This document shows, piece by piece, positions 52,718-62,019 of a DNA stretch of 64,000 bases. Source of the stretch: Komagataeibacter saccharivorans (lineage in GTDB: Bacteria; Pseudomonadota; Alphaproteobacteria; Acetobacterales; Acetobacteraceae); contig NZ_NKTY01000002.1 in the NCBI RefSeq assembly GCF_003207825.1, positions 124,001 through 188,000 on the forward strand. The letters are read 5' to 3'. Each line of letters begins with the position of its first letter. Position 1 is the stretch's first letter. The notes under the pieces are model-generated. The model saw nothing but the letters and a program-made list of their open reading frames with translations. It did no database searches and was not told the DNA's origin. A program made the translations under genes and the position numbers.

Positions 52718-53467
52718 TTGGCGGCCGGATCATCCATCGACGCGCTCGGTCAGTTCGAGCTCCATCCAGTTCTGGGAGTACTTGGTGAATCCCTGCGGTT
52801 CAGCCAGTCCCCCATGATGATGATTGTCGCCTCCATTGTGGTTCTGGCGTTCCTGTATCTGGGCATGCGTCCGGCGGCCGTGGTGCCGGGACGGCTCCAG
52901 GCCGCGGCAGAGATGTGCTACGATTTCATCTACAACATGGCGGTCGATACGATCGGCGCTGAAGGACGGGCGTTTTTCCCGTTCGTGTTCACGCTGTTCT
53001 TCTTCATCCTGGCCGGTAACTACCTCGGCCTGCTGCCTTTCTCCTTCGCCTTCACCAGCCATATCGCCGTGACGCTGGCGCTGGCGCTGATGGTGTTCTG
53101 CCTCTCGATCATCGTATCGCTCAAGGTGCAGGGGGCGAAGTTCTTCGCCCACTTCATGCCCGCCGGCGCGCCCAAGGCGCTTGCCCCGCTGCTGATCCCG
53201 ATCGAGATCCTTTCGTTTCTTTCACGTCCCGTGAGCCTGTCGATCCGTCTGTTTGCAAACATGGTCGCCGGTCACGTGATGTTCGACATGTTTGCCGCCT
53301 TCACGATCATGCTGGCCGGTCTGGGCTTCTTCGGTGATGTGATCGCCGTTGGTCCCGTGGTCATCAATATCGCGCTGATGGCACTCGAATTGCTGGTGGG
53401 TGCCCTGCAGGCCTACGTGTTTGCCATCCTTACCTGCATCTATCTGAGGGAGGCGGTGGCCCACTAA
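52718..53467 (+). CDS. atpB: ATP synthase F0 subunit a
   Basis: Subunit a forms the proton half-channels next to the c ring. The 249-residue membrane protein has [58 protein letters not shown] (containing the essential Arg in SIRLFANM) and a final [17 protein letters not shown]. The start appears to be TTG 52718 after AGGGAAG; no ATG is suitable. F1 genes are not adjacent, as usual in alphaproteobacteria. Confidence 0.95.
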   Translation: MAAGSSIDALGQFELHPVLGVLGESLRFSQSPMMMIVASIVVLAFLYLGMRPAAVVPGRLQAAAEMCYDFIYNMAVDTIGAEGRAFFPFVFTLFFFILAGNYLGLLPFSFAFTSHIAVTLALALMVFCLSIIVSLKVQGAKFFAHFMPAGAPKALAPLLIPIEILSFLSRPVSLSIRLFANMVAGHVMFDMFAAFTIMLAGLGFFGDVIAVGPVVINIALMALELLVGALQAYVFAILTCIYLREAVAH

Positions 53468-53528
53468 CGGGTCGCACGCCGTCTTCCATCGCTTCAATCC
53501 AGAACGTCTGAAACAAGGAAAACAAGAC

Positions 53529-53753
53529 ATGGATATCGCAGCAGCCCGTGAAATTGGTGCCGGTATCGCCGTTATCGCCCTCGCCGGCGTTGGCATTGGC
53601 CTTGGTAACATCTTCTCCACGCTGGTCAGCAGCATCGCGCGCAACCCGTCCGCACGTCCGCACGTGTTCGGTCTCGGCATGCTGGGCTTCGCCCTGACGG
53701 AAGCCGTTGCCCTGTATGCGCTGCTGATCGCGTTCCTGATCCTGTTCGTCTGA
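53529..53753 (+). CDS. atpE: ATP synthase F0 subunit c
   Basis: Subunit c (74 residues) forms the rotating ring. Two helices flank the polar loop ARNPSARP. The essential carboxylate is Glu in [19 protein letters not shown], and helix 1 has the glycine-rich [20 protein letters not shown]. It lies between atpB and the b' gene. AAGGAAAAC lies close upstream of the ATG. Confidence 0.97.
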   Translation: MDIAAAREIGAGIAVIALAGVGIGLGNIFSTLVSSIARNPSARPHVFGLGMLGFALTEAVALYALLIAFLILFV

Positions 53754-53769
53754 TACGCTGGAGGCGAAC

Positions 53770-54384
53770 ATGGCGCGCGCCGTGGTGTATGAAAACATCC
53801 GAAGGGCGGGGACCTTGCTGGCCTCGTCCGCGCTGGCTCTGCCGCTGATGGCCATGGTCGCCCCTGGCGCGCGCGCCGAGGGCATGCCCCAGCTTGATTT
53901 CGGCAATCCCTATGTCATCGGTCAGGTGGTGTGGGGCGCTGGCATTTTTCTGGTACTCTATCTTCTGCTGAGCCGTTCGGCCCTGCCGAAGGTGGAAAAG
54001 GTCCTGTCGCTGCGTCGCCAGACGATCGAGACGGATCTTGGTATCGCGCACAAGGCCAAGACCCGCGCGGACGAAGCAGTGGCCGAACTGCATACGGCAC
54101 GGCGTAATGCCCTGGCGGAAGCACAGGCCAATGTGGACAAGGTTGTCGAGGAGGCACGTCTTGCCGCCGCCCGGCAGACCGAGGAAATGAATGCACGGCT
54201 GGCTGCGGAAATCCATGATGCCGAAACCCGCATTGCGCAGGCACGCGGAACGGCACTGGCATCCGTGCGTGAGATTTCCACAACGACGGCGGAAACGCTG
54301 ATCCATCAGTTATCCGGCATTGCCGCCCCGGCCGATTTCGTGACGGCAAAGGTCGGTTCTGCTGCGGCAGCACGTGGTCTCTGA
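53770..54384 (+). CDS. atpF': ATP synthase F0 subunit b'
   Basis: This is the b' partner of the stator stalk found in alphaproteobacteria and photosynthetic organisms. The 204-residue protein has an N-terminal hydrophobic segment ending in APGARAEG that looks like a signal or extra span, a membrane helix GQVVWGAGIFLVLYLLLSRSALP, and a long amphipathic helix of stalk type (KVEKVLSLRRQTIETDLG onwards). The N-terminal extension is longer than in the next subunit. Order c-b'-b is standard. Confidence 0.92.
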   Translation: MARAVVYENIRRAGTLLASSALALPLMAMVAPGARAEGMPQLDFGNPYVIGQVVWGAGIFLVLYLLLSRSALPKVEKVLSLRRQTIETDLGIAHKAKTRADEAVAELHTARRNALAEAQANVDKVVEEARLAAARQTEEMNARLAAEIHDAETRIAQARGTALASVREISTTTAETLIHQLSGIAAPADFVTAKVGSAAAARGL

Positions 54385-54416
54385 CCCGCGCTGCCCAAGA
54401 CAGACAGGTCATAATC

Positions 54417-54911
54417 ATGTTTCATGATCCCCGTTTCTGGTCGGCTGTTGCCTTTGTCCTGTTCTTTGTCCTGTTCGGGCGCTCACTGTGGAAGCCCCTG
54501 GTGAGCGCACTGGACGGACGGGCGGAACGCATCCGCGCCGAGCTTGATGAAGCCGCGCGCCTGCGCCGCGAGGCCGAGCAGATGCTTGAGGACGCCACCC
54601 GTGACCGGGAAGCGGCCATTGCCGAGGCCAAGGAACTGGTCGAACATTCCCTGCGGGAAGCCGCCATCATTGCGGAACAGGCCAATAAGAATGCCGCCGC
54701 CGTAGCCGCCCGCTGCGAACAGATGGCAAAGGATCGTATTGCATCGGCTGAACGCTCCGCCCTGCGGGAAGTGCGTGAAATGGCCATTGAAATCGCCATT
54801 CAGGCCACGGGTGAGACGCTGGCCGCCAGCCTGAACGCCGATACCGATGGCAAGATCGTTGACAAGTCGATCAGCGACATGCCGGCAGTCCTTTCCCAGC
54901 GCGCTGCCTGA
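54417..54911 (+). CDS. atpF: ATP synthase F0 subunit b
   Basis: The 164-residue stator subunit b has one N-terminal membrane helix (FWSAVAFVLFFVLFGRSLWKPL) and a long coiled-coil helix rich in Ala, Glu and Arg (LDEAARLRREAEQMLEDATRD), ending with a short C-terminal domain. Together with b' it links F0 to F1. It is the last recognisable atp gene; the glycosyltransferase gene starts 21 bases later. Confidence 0.94.
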   Translation: MFHDPRFWSAVAFVLFFVLFGRSLWKPLVSALDGRAERIRAELDEAARLRREAEQMLEDATRDREAAIAEAKELVEHSLREAAIIAEQANKNAAAVAARCEQMAKDRIASAERSALREVREMAIEIAIQATGETLAASLNADTDGKIVDKSISDMPAVLSQRAA

Positions 54912-54932
54912 CAGCCCTTGCTGACAGCCGCA

Positions 54933-55688
54933 ATGTCGGAAATACGCGATGGGGCGGATGACGCCCCTGTTGTTTCCATCATCGCCGCCGTGCTGGACGA
55001 GGGGGAGAACATCCGCCCCCTCTGTCAGGAAATAGCGGCATCCCTGCACCAGTTGCCTGTAGCCGAGGTCATCTTTGTCGATGACGGCAGCACGGATGAT
55101 ACGGTTGCGGCCCTGAAGGCCGTAAGGGATGACGGTATCCTGCCAGACCTGCGTATCATCAGTCATGACCGGCCCTGTGGTAAATCCGCGGGTCTGCGCA
55201 CCGGCATGGAAGCCGCGCGGGGCGAATGGGTCATCACCCTTGATGGGGATGGTCAGGACAACCCCGCCGATTTCGCACCCATGCTCGACCTGTGCCGTTC
55301 GGCCAGGGGACGTGCCCCGCTTGTGGTGGGGGTGCGCACCAAGCGGCGCGATACCCTGTCGCGCAGGCTGGCGTCGCGTTTCGCCAACGGCCTGCGCAGT
55401 CGCCTGCTGAATGATGGCTGCCCCGATACCGGTGCTTCGCTCAAGGCGTTCCGGCGGGCCGATTTCCTCTGTCTGCCCCAGTTCGAGGGACTGCACCGTT
55501 TCCTGCCTTCCCTTATGGGGCGGCGGGGCGTACCGCTGGTGTGCATGTCGGTCCATCATCGCAACCGGCTGCACGGATCTTCCAAATATACCAATTTCAA
55601 CCGGGCCATCGTAGGCGTCCGGGACATATTGGGTGTCATGTGGCTGAACAGCCGCGCCAGGATACCGAAACGCGTTACCGAACGCTGA
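54933..55688 (+). CDS. Family 2 glycosyltransferase (dolichyl/undecaprenyl-phosphate sugar transferase type)
   Basis: The 251-residue GT-A enzyme has VSIIAAVLDEGENIRPLC, VIFVDDGSTDDTVAAL, GKSAGLRTGMEAARGEWVITLDGDGQDNPADF (metal-binding DGDGQ), DTGASLKAFRRADFL and HHRNRLHGSSKYTNFNR. This is the DPM1/ArnC style, which moves a sugar onto a lipid phosphate at the inner membrane face. Unlike ArnC it has no C-terminal membrane helices. The following gene encodes a GT39-type enzyme that would use such a lipid-linked donor. ATG 54933 (MSEIRDGA) is chosen. Confidence 0.85.
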   Translation: MSEIRDGADDAPVVSIIAAVLDEGENIRPLCQEIAASLHQLPVAEVIFVDDGSTDDTVAALKAVRDDGILPDLRIISHDRPCGKSAGLRTGMEAARGEWVITLDGDGQDNPADFAPMLDLCRSARGRAPLVVGVRTKRRDTLSRRLASRFANGLRSRLLNDGCPDTGASLKAFRRADFLCLPQFEGLHRFLPSLMGRRGVPLVCMSVHHRNRLHGSSKYTNFNRAIVGVRDILGVMWLNSRARIPKRVTER

Positions 55689-55700
55689 AGGGGCCATGCC

Positions 55701-57365
55701 ATGACGCGTCTGACGTTGCGCCACTATATTCTGGTGGCGCTGTCCGTGTTTGTCCTGTTCCTGCCCGGGCGGGCCACGCTGCCGCCGCTGGATCGTGACG
55801 AACCGCGTTACATGGAAGCCACGGCGCAGATGCTGCATGGTGGCGACTATGTCGATGTCCGCTTTCTCGATCAGCCCCGCTACCTGCAGCCTGCTGGCAT
55901 TTACTGGCTGGAAGCGGCTGCCGTCCGCCTGACCGGCATGCAGGACACGCACGCTGTCTGGCCCTACCGCATTCCCTCACTTCTGTCTGTCACCGCTGCC
56001 GCCGTCCTGACCGCGTGGATTGGGGCGGCGCTGTTTGGCCCTGCCTGCGGATTGCTGGCCGCGGCCCTGCTGGCCGTGTCCGTGCTGATGACGGCGGAAG
56101 GGCGGATGGCCACCATTGATACCACGCTGCTGCTATGCGTGCTGCTGGCGCAATGCGGACTGCTGCGGGCCTATCTGGACCGCGAACGTGATCTTGCAAC
56201 GCCTCTGGCTGCAGCGCTGCTTTACTGGACGGCGCTGGGGTGTGGCCTCATGCTTAAGGGGCCGGTCATCCTTATTCCCGGTTTTGGCACGCCGCTGGCC
56301 CTTGCGCTGGTGGAACGGCGCATCGACTGGTGGCGGCGTCTGCGCCCTTCATGGGGATGGCTGCTGATGCTGGCCATTGTCGTGCCATGGTGCGTGGCGA
56401 TTGGTGTCAAAAGCCATGGGGATTTCTTTTCCCGTTCAGTCGGTCGCAATTTCCTTGGCAAGGTGGCGAGCGGGCAGGAAACACACGGTCTGCCGCCGGG
56501 CTATCACCTTGCGGTTTTCGCCCTTGCTTTCTGGCCGGGGTCGCTGTTCGCGGCCATGAGCCTGCCTTTTGTGTGGGCGCGCCGGTTTGAACCGCATGTG
56601 CGCTACCTGCTGTGCTGGATCGTGCCGCACTGGCTGGTGTTCGAAGCCATCGCCACCAAGCTGCCGCATTACGTGCTGCCGACCTATCCCGCCATCGCCA
56701 TCCTGACGGCTGCTGCCGTCGTGTCCTATTCCTCCCGCTGGGAATGGCCGCATGCGATATGGGCGCGGGGTGCGCTTGCGGCCTATGCGGTGCTCTGGTT
56801 CACGCTGGGTTCGGTTCTGGCATTTGCGGGTCCGGTGCTGCTGTGGCGGATGGAAGGCACCTTTTCCCCCGCAGCCATGTTGATCCCGGCCGGTGCGTTA
56901 CCCCTGCTGGTGCTGTCGGGTTATCTGATCGTGCATCGGGATATGCTGCGCGCCGTCATGGCTGCGGTGGCGGCTGCGGTCATTATCCATGTGGGGCTTT
57001 TTTCTACTGTTATTCCACGTTTGCAGACCATCTGGCTCAGCCCCCGCCTTGCCGCCATGGTTGATGATCATCGTCCCTGCGCGCAGACGGTCGTGGCTTC
57101 CATATCGGATTCCGAACCCAGCCTTGTTTTTCTGCTGGGTCAGAATACACGGCTGATGGGCGCCACGGCAGCAGCGGACTTCCTGCAACAGAACCAGAAA
57201 TGCGCTCTGGTGCTGGTCGGCGCACAGGATCTGGTGGCCTTCAGCACCCGCGCCATGCAGGATGGACTGGACCTGCATGAACTGGGACAGCAGCGCGGGT
57301 TGAATTATTCCACCGGCAAATATCTCGATATCGGGCTGTATGGCGTGATCCGCCAGCCGGACTGA
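55701..57365 (+). CDS. GT39/ArnT-like membrane glycosyltransferase
   Basis: A 554-residue polytopic protein with about 12 membrane segments. The first periplasmic loop has LPPLDRDEPRYMEATAQML, the acidic motif of ArnT and protein O-mannosyltransferases, and KGPVILIPGFG occurs in the middle. Such enzymes transfer a sugar from a polyprenyl phosphate to lipid A, protein or another acceptor on the periplasmic side. With the adjacent GT2 it forms a probable two-step envelope glycosylation unit. The acceptor is unknown. No aminoarabinose synthesis genes are nearby. Confidence 0.85.
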   Translation: MTRLTLRHYILVALSVFVLFLPGRATLPPLDRDEPRYMEATAQMLHGGDYVDVRFLDQPRYLQPAGIYWLEAAAVRLTGMQDTHAVWPYRIPSLLSVTAAAVLTAWIGAALFGPACGLLAAALLAVSVLMTAEGRMATIDTTLLLCVLLAQCGLLRAYLDRERDLATPLAAALLYWTALGCGLMLKGPVILIPGFGTPLALALVERRIDWWRRLRPSWGWLLMLAIVVPWCVAIGVKSHGDFFSRSVGRNFLGKVASGQETHGLPPGYHLAVFALAFWPGSLFAAMSLPFVWARRFEPHVRYLLCWIVPHWLVFEAIATKLPHYVLPTYPAIAILTAAAVVSYSSRWEWPHAIWARGALAAYAVLWFTLGSVLAFAGPVLLWRMEGTFSPAAMLIPAGALPLLVLSGYLIVHRDMLRAVMAAVAAAVIIHVGLFSTVIPRLQTIWLSPRLAAMVDDHRPCAQTVVASISDSEPSLVFLLGQNTRLMGATAAADFLQQNQKCALVLVGAQDLVAFSTRAMQDGLDLHELGQQRGLNYSTGKYLDIGLYGVIRQPD

Positions 57366-57371
57366 TCGGCC

Positions 57372-58460
57372 CTAACGTTCCCATACCTGCGCCCACAGGA
57401 CTTTTTCTTCTTCGTTCAGGGGGAGGGAAAGTCTTTTGCCGTCCCGGGCGGATCGTGCGGCGGTTTCCAGCACAGCCATGACGGCAATGGCCTGTATGGG
57501 GGGAACCGGGTTCGCGCGGTGGCCCATGACGGCATCACGAAGCAGCGCATAATAGATCCGCTGGTCGCCCGGTGGAGAGGGCACGGCGCGGGGTGTATCC
57601 GTGCCATCGAATACCAGCATGTCGTCAGGGTCCGCGCCCCAGCCATCGGCACCGGGAACCATGCCCGTGCGAAGCTGGGTTTCCTGCTGGTCCGCTGCGC
57701 GCTTGAGCAGCGTGCCACCTGTGCCATGTACCGCAAAACGTGCGCCGGGCCATGCTGCGAGCATGCTGCAATGCAGGCTGACGCGCATCTGCCCGTAGAG
57801 AAGTATCACCTGCGCCCAGTCATCAATGCTGGCGTCATCGCGCTGGCAGGCAAGCGTGGCCTGTATGGAATCCGGCAGGCCGAACAGTTGCAGGGCCTGG
57901 TCGGCCAGATGGGGGCCAAGGTCGAACCACAGGCCACTGCCGGGCATATCGGCTTCGCGCCAGCGGTCGCGCACCTGCGGACGGAAACGGTCCATACGGG
58001 ATTCAAACGTGGTCACCCGCCCAATCATTCCGGCATTCAGGCCGTTGCGGATTGCCAGAAAATCGCTGTCCCACCGCCTGTTCTGGAAAACGGACAGGAT
58101 TCTGCCACAGCCCTGTGCCTCATCGGCCAGTGCGCGGGCCTGCGCCAGATCAAGGGTGAAGGGCTTGTCCACCACCACATGCAGCCCCGCATGCAGGGCG
58201 GCGCGTGCCAGTGGTGCATGGGTTTCGTTGGGGGAGGCGATCACCACCATATCGAGATCGGGCAGGGCAAAAAGCGCATCGGGCGTATCCACCACCTGAA
58301 CCTGCGGCCAGTCCTGTGCCACGAGGGCGCGCTGCCCCGAACTAATGGCGACCAGCGCCAGACCGGGTGTTGCGTCAATAAGTGGCGCATGGAATGTGCG
58401 CCCGGCGAATCCATAACCGACAATCCCGACCCGTAGTGGCCAGCGTGATGGTGTGGGCAT
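57372..58460 (-). CDS. Gfo/Idh/MocA family oxidoreductase
   Basis: This 362-residue NAD(P)-dependent oxidoreductase has an N-terminal Rossmann motif (RVGIVGYGFAGRTFHAPLI), VIASPNETHAPLARAALHAGLHVVVDKPFTLDLAQA (with the conserved Lys-Pro) and a C-terminal domain containing GLWFDLGPHLADQALQLFG (Asp and His). It resembles the YdgJ-type branch, which acts on cyclic polyols or sugars. The substrate is unknown. It ends seven bases from the convergent GT39 gene, leaving almost no room for a terminator. Confidence 0.87.
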   Translation of the reverse strand: MPTPSRWPLRVGIVGYGFAGRTFHAPLIDATPGLALVAISSGQRALVAQDWPQVQVVDTPDALFALPDLDMVVIASPNETHAPLARAALHAGLHVVVDKPFTLDLAQARALADEAQGCGRILSVFQNRRWDSDFLAIRNGLNAGMIGRVTTFESRMDRFRPQVRDRWREADMPGSGLWFDLGPHLADQALQLFGLPDSIQATLACQRDDASIDDWAQVILLYGQMRVSLHCSMLAAWPGARFAVHGTGGTLLKRAADQQETQLRTGMVPGADGWGADPDDMLVFDGTDTPRAVPSPPGDQRIYYALLRDAVMGHRANPVPPIQAIAVMAVLETAARSARDGKRLSLPLNEEEKVLWAQVWER

Positions 58461-58701
58461 CTGTTGCCTTTCTTCCGGTGCATTACGGCAGGACCCGTTT
58501 TTGCAGCAAACTGCTTCCGGCGGCCAGATGCCCGGACCGGCGACGAACGCGGTCGTTTGATGGCGGTATGGAAGCGGGGAAAGCGGGCCTCGTCTTTACC
58601 CTTTTCCGGCGAACAGTCCCTGTTGCAGCCAGTTTTTATGGCGCGGGGCTGCGCGACCTGTCCAGACTATTCCCATTTTGGAATAACTGATTGATAAATA
58701 A

Positions 58702-58747
58702 AAGTTTTTGGGTGCCACCTTTTTGAAAAAGGCTTCACCAAAAACTT
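58702..58747. repeat. Nested palindrome in the gap before the porin gene
   Basis: The 433-base gap 58461-58893 has no credible gene. It contains nested inverted repeats: outer arms AAGTTTTTGG (58702-58711) and CCAAAAACTT (58738-58747), inner CCTTTTT/AAAAAGG (58718-58732). T runs on both strands would suit a terminator. Similar AAGTTTTTGG-type palindromes are, as I recall, dispersed in Komagataeibacter and Gluconacetobacter genomes. The rest of the gap shows only a short GCATC/GATGC stem near 58829. Confidence 0.55.
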
Positions 58748-58893
58748 CTACGTAATCTGCACGAACACGACCTATGCAAGACTGCTCCGCCACCAGCCGT
58801 CGCAGTGAGGGATAAGGTTAACCCGCATCCCGATGCAGACGGTATGCCCGCCTGCCCCGGTCAGGATGTTCTCGCCCGGATGGCGTTAAACGC

Positions 58894-60651
58894 TCAGAAC
58901 AGCAGGATCATACCGCCGGAAGCACTGTTGTCGCTTTCCTTGTACGGTCCGTGTGCTGCCGAACTGGTATGGGCATATTCCGCCACCAGATTCAGCCAGT
59001 CCGTCATTTTATAGTAGGCGGCGCCCACTTCGGATTCATTGCGGCGGACCAGATCCGGATCATCCTCGCCCGGTGCCTGATACAGGTTACTGACACCATA
59101 GCTGCCCACCAGTTTGAAACGCTTGGTGAAGTTGTACATCATCTGGACATAATAGCCTTCCGATGCACGCTTGCGGCCGTTGCTGGCCACGCCATCAAAG
59201 AACAGGCCGGTCGTGCCCAGCCCGCTGCCACGGTAGTAGTAGCCGACGAACTGCGCGGGTCCGTAGGTCAGCTTCGTGCCGATTTCACCCGCTTCCGCCG
59301 TAACGCCACGCTTCTGGCCCGGATTGACCGCCATATCCGCCGTGGTGGTTGTGGCCATGTTGTAGATCCCGCCACTGGCTTCAAGCAGGGCCGTGTTGAC
59401 GGTTGTGGTCCGGCTTACGGTCAGGTCCTGCTGGTGCTGGGTCAGGAAGCTGGCCCAGATGCGGGCACTCAGGCCGCCGATCTTGAAGTCATAGGTCACC
59501 TTGCCCTGGATCATGGGCGAGCTGTGCTGGGTGGAACTGGCCGAATAGGCATTGCCATTGGCGTCATCGCCCGAGAAATCGAATTCATCCAGCGGCTGCA
59601 GGATGCCGATCGTGCCCTGGAACCCCTTGATGGTGGGCGACTGATAGGAAATCTGCGGAATCCAGTCCGCATACACATAACCCACGCCGATACGGCCCAG
59701 CGAGGTATTGCCCGGCGCCGAGTTGCTGCCTGTTGAACCGACACTCAGCAGCGTGGCGTCATCAAGGATGGCGTCGCCGCCAAAGATGCCAAGGTCACGA
59801 CCAATCTTGAACGTGCCCCATTTCTTGTTGCCCGCCGTCACGTAAACCTGACGAAAATCGATGCCGGCGGTTCCCAGCCCGACCGGGCTACCACCCGTAT
59901 TGGCGTTGAATGCGCCGTTCTTGGCATTGTTGATGCCAGGATACATGCCCATCACGGCGGCAAGGTCGATGCCGTTCTGGGTGGTCTTGAGCTTCAGGAT
60001 CAGGCCCGCGGGCAGCAGGCCGTTACGCAGCGCGGAGGAATCGAACCCGCTCGATCCGGTGGAAACACCGCCTGCAACCGGATGGCCGCCAGCCGGGCTG
60101 TTATAGGTGTAAAAGCCGTTGATGAAGCCGGACAGGTTGATGTCGATCGGCCCTGCCTTGAAGGTCAGGCCGCCACCGGGCACGTATTTGTCCACATGCA
60201 CCAGCGATGAACTGTCCATGGTATGCTGGGCTGCAAGCCATGTGGATTCTGCCGATGCCGCGCTGGCCTGCGCACTGGCCGCCGCCTGCTGGGCCTGCGC
60301 CAGTACATCGTTGGGGTCCATCCCGCCACCGATGTCGATCTGGCCGGGCGGCTGGATTTTCTGGCCCATGGCGGTGCGCATCTGGGTGTGGGTGGATGCG
60401 GGAATGATGGTACGACGCTGGGCAGGCATGTACTGCTGCGCACGTGCGGCGGAGGCCGCTTCGCGCGCATGCTGCATATGATGGGCCAGCAGGCCGCGGT
60501 ATTCGCCCTGTGTCAGGCTGCCCTTCGCCTTCAGGATATCGAGGAGTTCACTGTAATCATCAGCACGCGCGTCTTCAGGGCAGGCAAGGGATGCCCCGCT
60601 ACTTGCCATAACAACTACTGCGCCAATACGCGCCAATTTTCCAGCCGACAT
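58894..60651 (-). CDS. Outer membrane porin
   Basis: A 585-residue outer membrane protein. The signal peptide ends near ACPEDARADDY, and an alpha-helical periplasmic part follows (residues about 35-125, with LLDILKAKGSLTQGEYRGLLAHH and an Ala/Gln-rich stretch). A beta-rich barrel with alternating strands completes the protein, ending in GMILLF with the C-terminal Phe needed for Bam insertion. ATG 60651 has GGGAG nine bases upstream. It probably forms a diffusion channel; specificity is unknown. The long N-terminal helix suggests trimer stalk or peptidoglycan contact, an inference only. Confidence 0.8.
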   Translation of the reverse strand: MSAGKLARIGAVVVMASSGASLACPEDARADDYSELLDILKAKGSLTQGEYRGLLAHHMQHAREAASAARAQQYMPAQRRTIIPASTHTQMRTAMGQKIQPPGQIDIGGGMDPNDVLAQAQQAAASAQASAASAESTWLAAQHTMDSSSLVHVDKYVPGGGLTFKAGPIDINLSGFINGFYTYNSPAGGHPVAGGVSTGSSGFDSSALRNGLLPAGLILKLKTTQNGIDLAAVMGMYPGINNAKNGAFNANTGGSPVGLGTAGIDFRQVYVTAGNKKWGTFKIGRDLGIFGGDAILDDATLLSVGSTGSNSAPGNTSLGRIGVGYVYADWIPQISYQSPTIKGFQGTIGILQPLDEFDFSGDDANGNAYSASSTQHSSPMIQGKVTYDFKIGGLSARIWASFLTQHQQDLTVSRTTTVNTALLEASGGIYNMATTTTADMAVNPGQKRGVTAEAGEIGTKLTYGPAQFVGYYYRGSGLGTTGLFFDGVASNGRKRASEGYYVQMMYNFTKRFKLVGSYGVSNLYQAPGEDDPDLVRRNESEVGAAYYKMTDWLNLVAEYAHTSSAAHGPYKESDNSASGGMILLF

Positions 60652-61097
60652 AGTATTAAACTCCCTGTCCGCATTCCTGTTGTATAAAACCCGGCGGGTC
60701 AATGGGGGCTGGTGGCTGTCCCAGGGCGCGTATGTCGACGGAACCGGGGCATGAGCGTGCAGGGATTCTTCCTTGCACGCGCAGGGGAAAAACAGCGGGT
60801 TTCCGATGGGCGGAAGGAATTTGTTAGCAAATATTCCTTTTTTTTTATGCAAGGTTCAAAAAACAGTCATCCTGAAAAAGCTGTGTGTTTCCCGACCGGT
60901 TCCGTACGATATTGCAGTACGCACCCGCCCGGAACGGAGATGAATGGTCCGGATACGAAACATTGTATCGGATGCATCAAACAATCGTGTGCGCATGAAT
61001 TTCCAGATTCTGTTCAATAAATCAGATGGGGGCAGGGGTTCATCCAACCGGAAATACAGCACACAGCATCACAAAGCTGTGTTTATATTTTATTGAC
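60652..61097. other. Non-coding gap upstream of the porin gene
   Basis: This 446-base region holds the porin promoter and leader. An ACACAGC/GCTGTGT stem (61061-61067 with 61076-61082) is followed by TTATATTTT on the plus strand, a possible terminator for a rightward transcript of unknown origin. A 26-codon frame with three cysteines at 60941-61021 lacks a properly spaced ribosome site and was not accepted. Nothing else is recognisable. Confidence 0.4.
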
Positions 61098-61370
61098 TTA
61101 ATTCTTGACTGTAACCTGCGGGCCTGCCTCACCACCCAGCAGGGCGCGGGCCTGACGCCACGCGGTTTCCAGCGCCTCGACCATCGTGCCCTGCGGGGCG
61201 GTCCAGTCCAGTGCATCATCGCCGGGCAGAGTCACGCGTGCGCGCCAGCAGGTGCCGCCGTTACCGTCGGGTTGCCGGTCGATGTTTACGGACCAGTCGT
61301 CGGGAATGCGGGACAGGACGCGCGTCAGCCGTTTTTCAGGCGTAAGCGGCGTGGCGTAATTATGCGACAT
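61098..61370 (-). CDS. Small conserved hypothetical protein
   Basis: This 90-residue soluble protein begins MSHNYATPLTPEKRLTRVLSRIPDDWSVNI and ends QARALLGGEAGPQVTVKN. It is likely a small alpha/beta protein; the alternation RARVTLPGDDALDWTAPQGTMVEALETAWRQ suggests one sheet and a terminal helix. I do not know the family. GGAGCCACCGTC lies upstream of the ATG with GGAG spaced eight bases. It diverges from the DUF2721 gene. Confidence 0.65.
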   Translation of the reverse strand: MSHNYATPLTPEKRLTRVLSRIPDDWSVNIDRQPDGNGGTCWRARVTLPGDDALDWTAPQGTMVEALETAWRQARALLGGEAGPQVTVKN

Positions 61371-61472
61371 GACGGTGGCTCCTTTCGTGTCTGTATCGAT
61401 CCTGCCCCTTGACGGGGGCAGGGATAAGCCCAAAAAACGCAGGTCCTGACCGCATCCAAGGATATATCTGCA

Positions 61473-62000
61473 GTGTCTGCCTTTCCCGGCCTTATTCCCG
61501 ATGATTCCGTCGATGGCGTTGCCCATCTGATCCAGACAGCCCTGACACCCGTCTTCATGCTGTCCGGCATCGGTACATTGCTGAACATGTTCAACACCCG
61601 GCTTGCCCGCGTCAGTGATCATATCGAGACGGTGCGCGACAAGCTGGAAAATGCGGATGACACCACGGACACCAAGGGAAAGGACAGCACCAGCGTGCTG
61701 CTGCGCCGCCTGACCCACCTGCATTACCGCACGCTGCTGCTGGATGCCGCGATCCTGTTCGCCGGTGTGGGCGGCGCATCCGCCTGCGGGTCAGCTTTCG
61801 CGCTGTTTCTGGGCAGCGTGCGGGATTCCGCCATCGCCTGGTGGCTGGTGCTCATGTTCGGCAATGCGCTGGTCTGCACCGTTATCGCGCTGGCCATGTT
61901 CCTGGGGGACAGCATCGTCGCATGGCACGGCCTGCGGGTAACGACGTTCCTGCCGCACAGGCGCGACATGCTCAATAACATGGCCCTTGAACAGGACTGA
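61473..62000 (+). CDS. DUF2721 family membrane protein
   Basis: This 175-residue protein begins with HLIQTALTPVFMLSGIGTLLNMFNTRLARVSDHIETVRD, the DUF2721 signature, then has two more membrane helices (LLLDAAILFAGVGGASACGSAFALFL and WWLVLMFGNALVCTVIALAMFLG). Members are inner-membrane proteins of unknown role. GTG 61473 is used with AAGGA about ten bases upstream. It converges on the THI5-like gene, with a 19-base gap. Confidence 0.85.
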   Translation: MSAFPGLIPDDSVDGVAHLIQTALTPVFMLSGIGTLLNMFNTRLARVSDHIETVRDKLENADDTTDTKGKDSTSVLLRRLTHLHYRTLLLDAAILFAGVGGASACGSAFALFLGSVRDSAIAWWLVLMFGNALVCTVIALAMFLGDSIVAWHGLRVTTFLPHRRDMLNNMALEQD

Positions 62001-62019
62001 TCGCCGCACGGGGCTGGTT

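Noticed and set aside
60941-61021. A 26-codon peptide with three cysteines (C-x2-C and one more) upstream of the porin gene
   Set aside because: The GGAG sits directly against the ATG, the region has no other coding sign and no family is known; too weak to annotate.
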